Part shown: positions 60,282 to 64,000 of the stretch, piece by piece
How the letters are laid out: each line of letters begins with the position of its first letter
How positions within the stretch are numbered: the stretch's first letter is position 1
NCBI RefSeq assembly: GCF_036898095.1
Contig: NC_090766.1
Location: 33,992,348-34,056,347, forward strand
Direction: 5' to 3'
Length of the DNA stretch: 64,000 nt
Source of the DNA: Palaemon carinicauda
Taxonomy: Eukaryota; Arthropoda; Malacostraca; Decapoda; Palaemonidae
The notes under the pieces: generated by a model
What the model was told of the DNA's origin: nothing
Databases searched by the model: none
The model's input: only the letters and a program-made list of their open reading frames with translations
Made by a program: the position numbers and the translations under genes

Positions 60282-61691
60282 ATTGTTATTTTCAATGGTC
60301 CAATTCCCTCAGTTGCTATACACAGAAGGTTCTCAATTTACAAACTTAATAGGTTCCAAGAAGCTATTCATGAGTCGAATTGTTGACAAGGTGGATTTTG
60401 TTTAATTTTGGACAAGGGTAGGCCTAAGCTGACTCATGCCTATAATTTCCAGCTACATAAGTCAACAAATAGTCCCGTTACTTATGGAATAAATATCAGG
60501 TTATTACAAATGTCACTTTGGTTACTGTATTAAATTATATAATATTGTTTTATTACAGCATTTCTTTATCTTTATTACAGTATACAAACTTTTGATACAG
60601 TATCTGAAATTTATTACTTCAGTTGAATTTTTATTTGCAAATGTTTGTAAGTTGACCTCCTGTTTTTTTTTTCTTCATAATTTTGAAAGGGAAATATGAT
60701 TGTATGCATTTGAACACTCATTATTTAATTTACTTAGAGTTACTGTATCAATATTGAGGTTCACAAAGTCTTAGGGGATTTTTACATTATTGTAACTATA
60801 AAGTAAAAATGAAATTAATATTTAAAGGTTGCCGCATTTAATACACTCCAAGTATCAAATTCTATGAAAGGAAACATAGTATATGAGTTGAGGTGCCATT
60901 TTGAATTTATTGTTGATAAGATGAAATGTTCCAAGCAAATTTAAAACCGCAATATTTTCAAATCAGAGTACCGTACGAAATTGAATAGCTTCATTATTTG
61001 TGCATAACTTGTTATAGTTACTAGCACAAACTAAAAGCACATTTTGTTTACTTATAACTTCATTCCCCTTGTTACTAGTTTTGAGAAATTACATCAATCA
61101 GGTGTCAGGCAGCATTGATAATGACACTATATGCAGTCAACGTAAAGACAAAAATAGTGGCAAATTAATCTTTAAATGTTATTTAAAGACTGATGATTTT
61201 TTTGTGGTAGTGTGGAGTTTTCTAATCTGCATTTTGATATGTATAGATAAATGCATTTTTTGAAAACAAACTGCTTAGGATCTAGGTTTCAATTATATTT
61301 TAGTATCTTCTCTTTCATTGATCGGAGTTCTGTTATAGATTAAGTTATACACGTATTTGAGATATGTTTAATACAGTGATTAAATTAAATGGTGTAAAAA
61401 AAGTATAACTGATGGTAAGGTATAGATTGCATAATTAATTGTAATACTGCAAATACAATGCAATTAGATATAAGCTCAGAGCTTGGTATATTTGTACATA
61501 GAAAATTAACTATATATTTTATGTATGTGATGCTTAAATTTCTAATAAGAAAATAGAAAATTAGCTACAGTATATATTTTATCTATATGACACTTGAATT
61601 TCTAATAGGAAAATAGGAAAATAATATATTTTGCTTAGAAATAAAAATACTAGTTTACTTTTTGCCTTTTTATATAATTTGTTGAAATTGT
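60282..61691 (+). other. 3' UTR and downstream sequence, no gene
   Basis: AT-rich. The first AATAAA after the stop is at about 60489 and could end the host transcript (inference). No further exon, repeat or RNA was recognised. Confidence 0.6.
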
Positions 61692-62450
61692 CATTGTTCC
61701 TATGTGGTATACAAACCCTCATTCTTTGGTTAGGGTATTGATTCAGCGTGAGCTGGAGTCGCTCTTTAAAGTTGAACAATAAGTTGTTATTCAATTGGTG
61801 AGGGTGTGTAGCGAGTAGCCCCGCCCCTTCCAGCTGGAGACCCTTCACTTTTGATTCAGCCGCTGTTGCGTATGCTTATACAAAAGCCCCTGTCAAAATT
61901 TTTCATTTTTTTTTACTCTTTTCAGCAAATGAATGGTGGTTGTTGAGATGAGAAAGGAAGCAAGTTCTTGTTTGCCATGGGAAGGGTGAACGCTGTACCA
62001 ATTTTGGCTATGGCATCCCCGTTGGGGAAAGGGGATCTTCAGTTTGATCAGATTCATGCTTTTATTTACAACCCAGGTCCTATTAACCTTTATTCCTTAT
62101 TAAAATTAAGTAGGATATTTCTGGGGTCATCGCTTTGTTTCTCCACAGATAAAGCGGTGATCACTTCTAGGGAAGAAAATAAATCTTCCAGTTTGGGTTC
62201 CATGGGGCTTCCAACCCATCAAGCAGTAAGTCTCCCTAATTAAAGGATAAGGTTTTTATGCTGCGTAGCAATGAATCACGAAATTTTAAAGTAATTTGTA
62301 TTTTTCCTAGCCATGGAGTCTTTTAATCTCACTTTCCTCCACACCATCCCTCCCAATCCTGGGTTGAAAGGTTAAAAGTGAAGGCTCTTTGGCTGAGTAG
62401 CCCTGCACCCTCACCAGCTGCATAACCACATGTTATCCAACTTTTTGGGC
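61692..62450 (+). mobile_element. Deleted DIRS-like element of a fourth family
   Basis: The left end CATTGTTCCTATGTGGTATACAAACC resembles the DIRS-B left terminus. 62285-62325 (AGTAATTTGTATTTTTCCTA and CCATGGAG) resembles the DIRS-B ICR. 61790-61830 (AATTGGTGAGGGTGTGTAGC) is imperfectly inverted at 62395-62430 (GCACCCTCACCAGCTGCATA). No coding region is present and no right terminus was found, so this is a tentative internal-deletion derivative. Confidence 0.4.
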
Positions 62451-62699
62451 TCAGGCCATGTCGTCCTGATGGAAGGTTCCTTTAGTAGCTTCCTAAGGGT
62501 ATATATGACTCCAGTGGATATTCACAGAGAATTAAACTAAAGGTTTCCAGAATTTTAACTTCTGGCGCGAGTACCCTTAAGGTTGTCCTTTAGGATATCG
62601 CATAATAACAGGGGACATATTTTTGACACGCCACATAGCGTTTACGCTTCGAGGGGGAAGTTGGTGGCAAGATATGGGAGGAGCCGTTAAAAAGTTCTC

Positions 62700-62895
62700 C
62701 TCCTCCGTTACTGTTATGGGTACTCGGATGATGTCATAAGCGACGCCATCTTGGCTGACGTCATCACCGCCCGCGAACTCCATTCCTTTTGTAGTAGCGT
62801 GTTTGACCAGGTGTTTTTCCCAGTTGTTTCACTATTTACTGCAGCCATGTCGCAATCTTCAGCTTCTTCTGTCTCTGGAAAGTTGAGTGTTTAAT
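62700..62895 (+). promoter_or_regulatory. Possible promoter: CRE and YY1-like motifs upstream of a short ATG frame
   Basis: GCCATCTTGG (YY1-like, about 62745) is followed by TGACGTCA (CRE consensus, 62756-62763); ATGATGTCAT occurs at about 62729. About 80 bases downstream GCAGCCATGT starts a frame reading MSQSSASSVSGKLSV then stop; a weak donor (AAA/GTTGAG) could end a first exon. No continuation is visible, so a gene is only suggested. Confidence 0.3.
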
Positions 62896-64000
62896 TCTTA
62901 TACTGTATAAATTAGCTCTGGCCGTAAAGTAACGCTTTTCTATCGAAAAATACTGTGTTTTGTGGCGGAGCTATTGCCTAACCGGAGGCGTCTCTGACGC
63001 TGTCGTTCGCATCGCATGCTTTATTTAGTTAGCCAGAACGACTGTCCCGGTTTCTTAACTAATTATCGGTATTAGTTATTCAGTCTTCATTGCTAGGAAT
63101 TAGTTATATTATGCCGATAGTATTCCTTAATTTCGGCGAGTGTAGGTAGCCAAATTTATGATGCTAGAGATGCTAGCCTAGGCGCTTTAGTTTACTTTCA
63201 TGCATGATATAATATGTTTTCCTGGTGTTATTTTATTAAGTGAAGATATTAGGCAATTATACATATAAGATTCAGTGATTGCACATGGGTTTTTCCTCCT
63301 TCTAGAGAGTTTACAAGGGGTTTTGATGATTTAGGTAGTCGATTCCCCTGCCCCTAACCTAACAGCTTAGGGGCTTTTGTATACTTTCGCACCTCCTCGG
63401 TTACCTTTACATATAAGGCAATCTCTTCCCCCCTCTGAGGTAGCCTAGGCTACATCCTAGCCCTCCTTTCCTTGAATTGTGTTTCTGGTAAGGTTAGGCT
63501 AGGATTTTCTTTCCCTTCCCAGAGCCATAATACATGAGCTTTGAGTTTGGGTCAGAACCCCAGAGTACCTGTTGTTTGCCCCCAGCTGCACCATTAGGTG
63601 AATGAACTCTCCTATTGGTCCCCGCTGGACGGCAAAAAGGGGGGGGGGGGGCGCGCAGACAACCCCCCACCCCCACCCCCACCCTCACCCTAGACCACAC
63701 CTGGAAGGGTTAAGAGACCCTTCCTCTCTATGGCCTAGCGACTTATCTTGCGCTTGCCTACCCTAGGCTAGGAGATATCCATTCCCTAGCCTAGGTTAGG
63801 CAGGCTTAAGGATTCTGTTTCTTTATAGTTTGGGACCGCCTATCAATACCGTCCCCTTACTGTACTAACCCACCCTAGGCTGAAGAATGAACTCTCCCTA
63901 TGCCTGGGGTGGTGCCAGTACTGAAACTGAGTCCCCTATTAGGGTGATGGGGAAGGCTTACACCCCCTTCATCCGTACACAGGACCATTTCCTCTCCCCC
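62896..64000. other. No gene recognised; G-run and C-rich tract
   Basis: Moderate GC with many CCTAGGC/GCCTAGG-type words, a G run (about 63639-63651) and a C-rich (CCCCCA)n tract to about 63690. No ORF with recognisable similarity. Confidence 0.6.

Noticed and set aside
62577..62783. Minus-strand 68-codon frame
   Set aside because: No recognisable motif; it overlaps the CRE/YY1-like segment and the dispersed-looking sequence.

Overview
This is eukaryotic genomic DNA, most likely from a decapod crustacean (inference). The grounds are a host gene split into small exons with GT-AG introns, many DIRS-type tyrosine-recombinase retrotransposons, a tRNA-derived SINE, and a LINE/SINE tail ending in (TAA)n. 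There is no prokaryotic gene organisation.

Host gene. Eight exons on the + strand (2995-60281) encode the last 395 residues of an acyl-CoA dehydrogenase of the AidB / C. elegans ACDH-11 type. Splice phases agree across every junction, and the reading frame is open to a stop at 60279-60281. The 5' exons lie left of the window. The eight exons total under 1.2 kb; the introns are swollen to 2.2, 11.6, 15.0 and 24.4 kb by retrotransposons, all in the same orientation as the gene.

Retrotransposons. Two DIRS families make up about 46 kb of the 64 kb. DIRS-A copies: A1 (1-2032, truncated by the window edge), A2 (18563-25158), A3 (33835-40584) and A4 (49929-56362). DIRS-B copies: B1 (7270-16048), B2 (17486-31486, with A2 nested inside it) and B3 (41153-49093). 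Complete copies have inverted terminal repeats (ITRs) and an internal complementary region (ICR) that joins the complements of the two outer ends, which is the structural hallmark of DIRS elements. The order is Gag-like ORF1, then reverse transcriptase/RNase H/methyltransferase-like ORF2, then tyrosine recombinase (YR) ORF3. A3 has all three frames open and is a candidate for recent activity. A2 has a frameshift in both RT and YR plus a premature stop. A4 has lost most of Gag and RT but keeps an open YR. All DIRS-B copies are broken. Their ORF1 region is built of copy-specific tandem arrays encoding Arg/Ser-rich (RS-like) repeats, behind a leader rich in TTCG-loop hairpins and conserved splice-acceptor-like sites.

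Minor repeats. There is a LINE 3' fragment with a TA-flanked palindromic MITE inside it, several SINE-like copies sharing that LINE's tail, a tRNA-derived SINE (one sense copy, two antisense), a 5S rRNA-derived insert inside B3, the 3' end of a third DIRS-like family (about 56366-56650) and a deleted fourth one (about 61692-62450).

The right-hand 3.7 kb lies beyond the host gene. It has no confident gene; a CRE plus YY1-like motif upstream of a short ATG frame near 62845 may mark a promoter.
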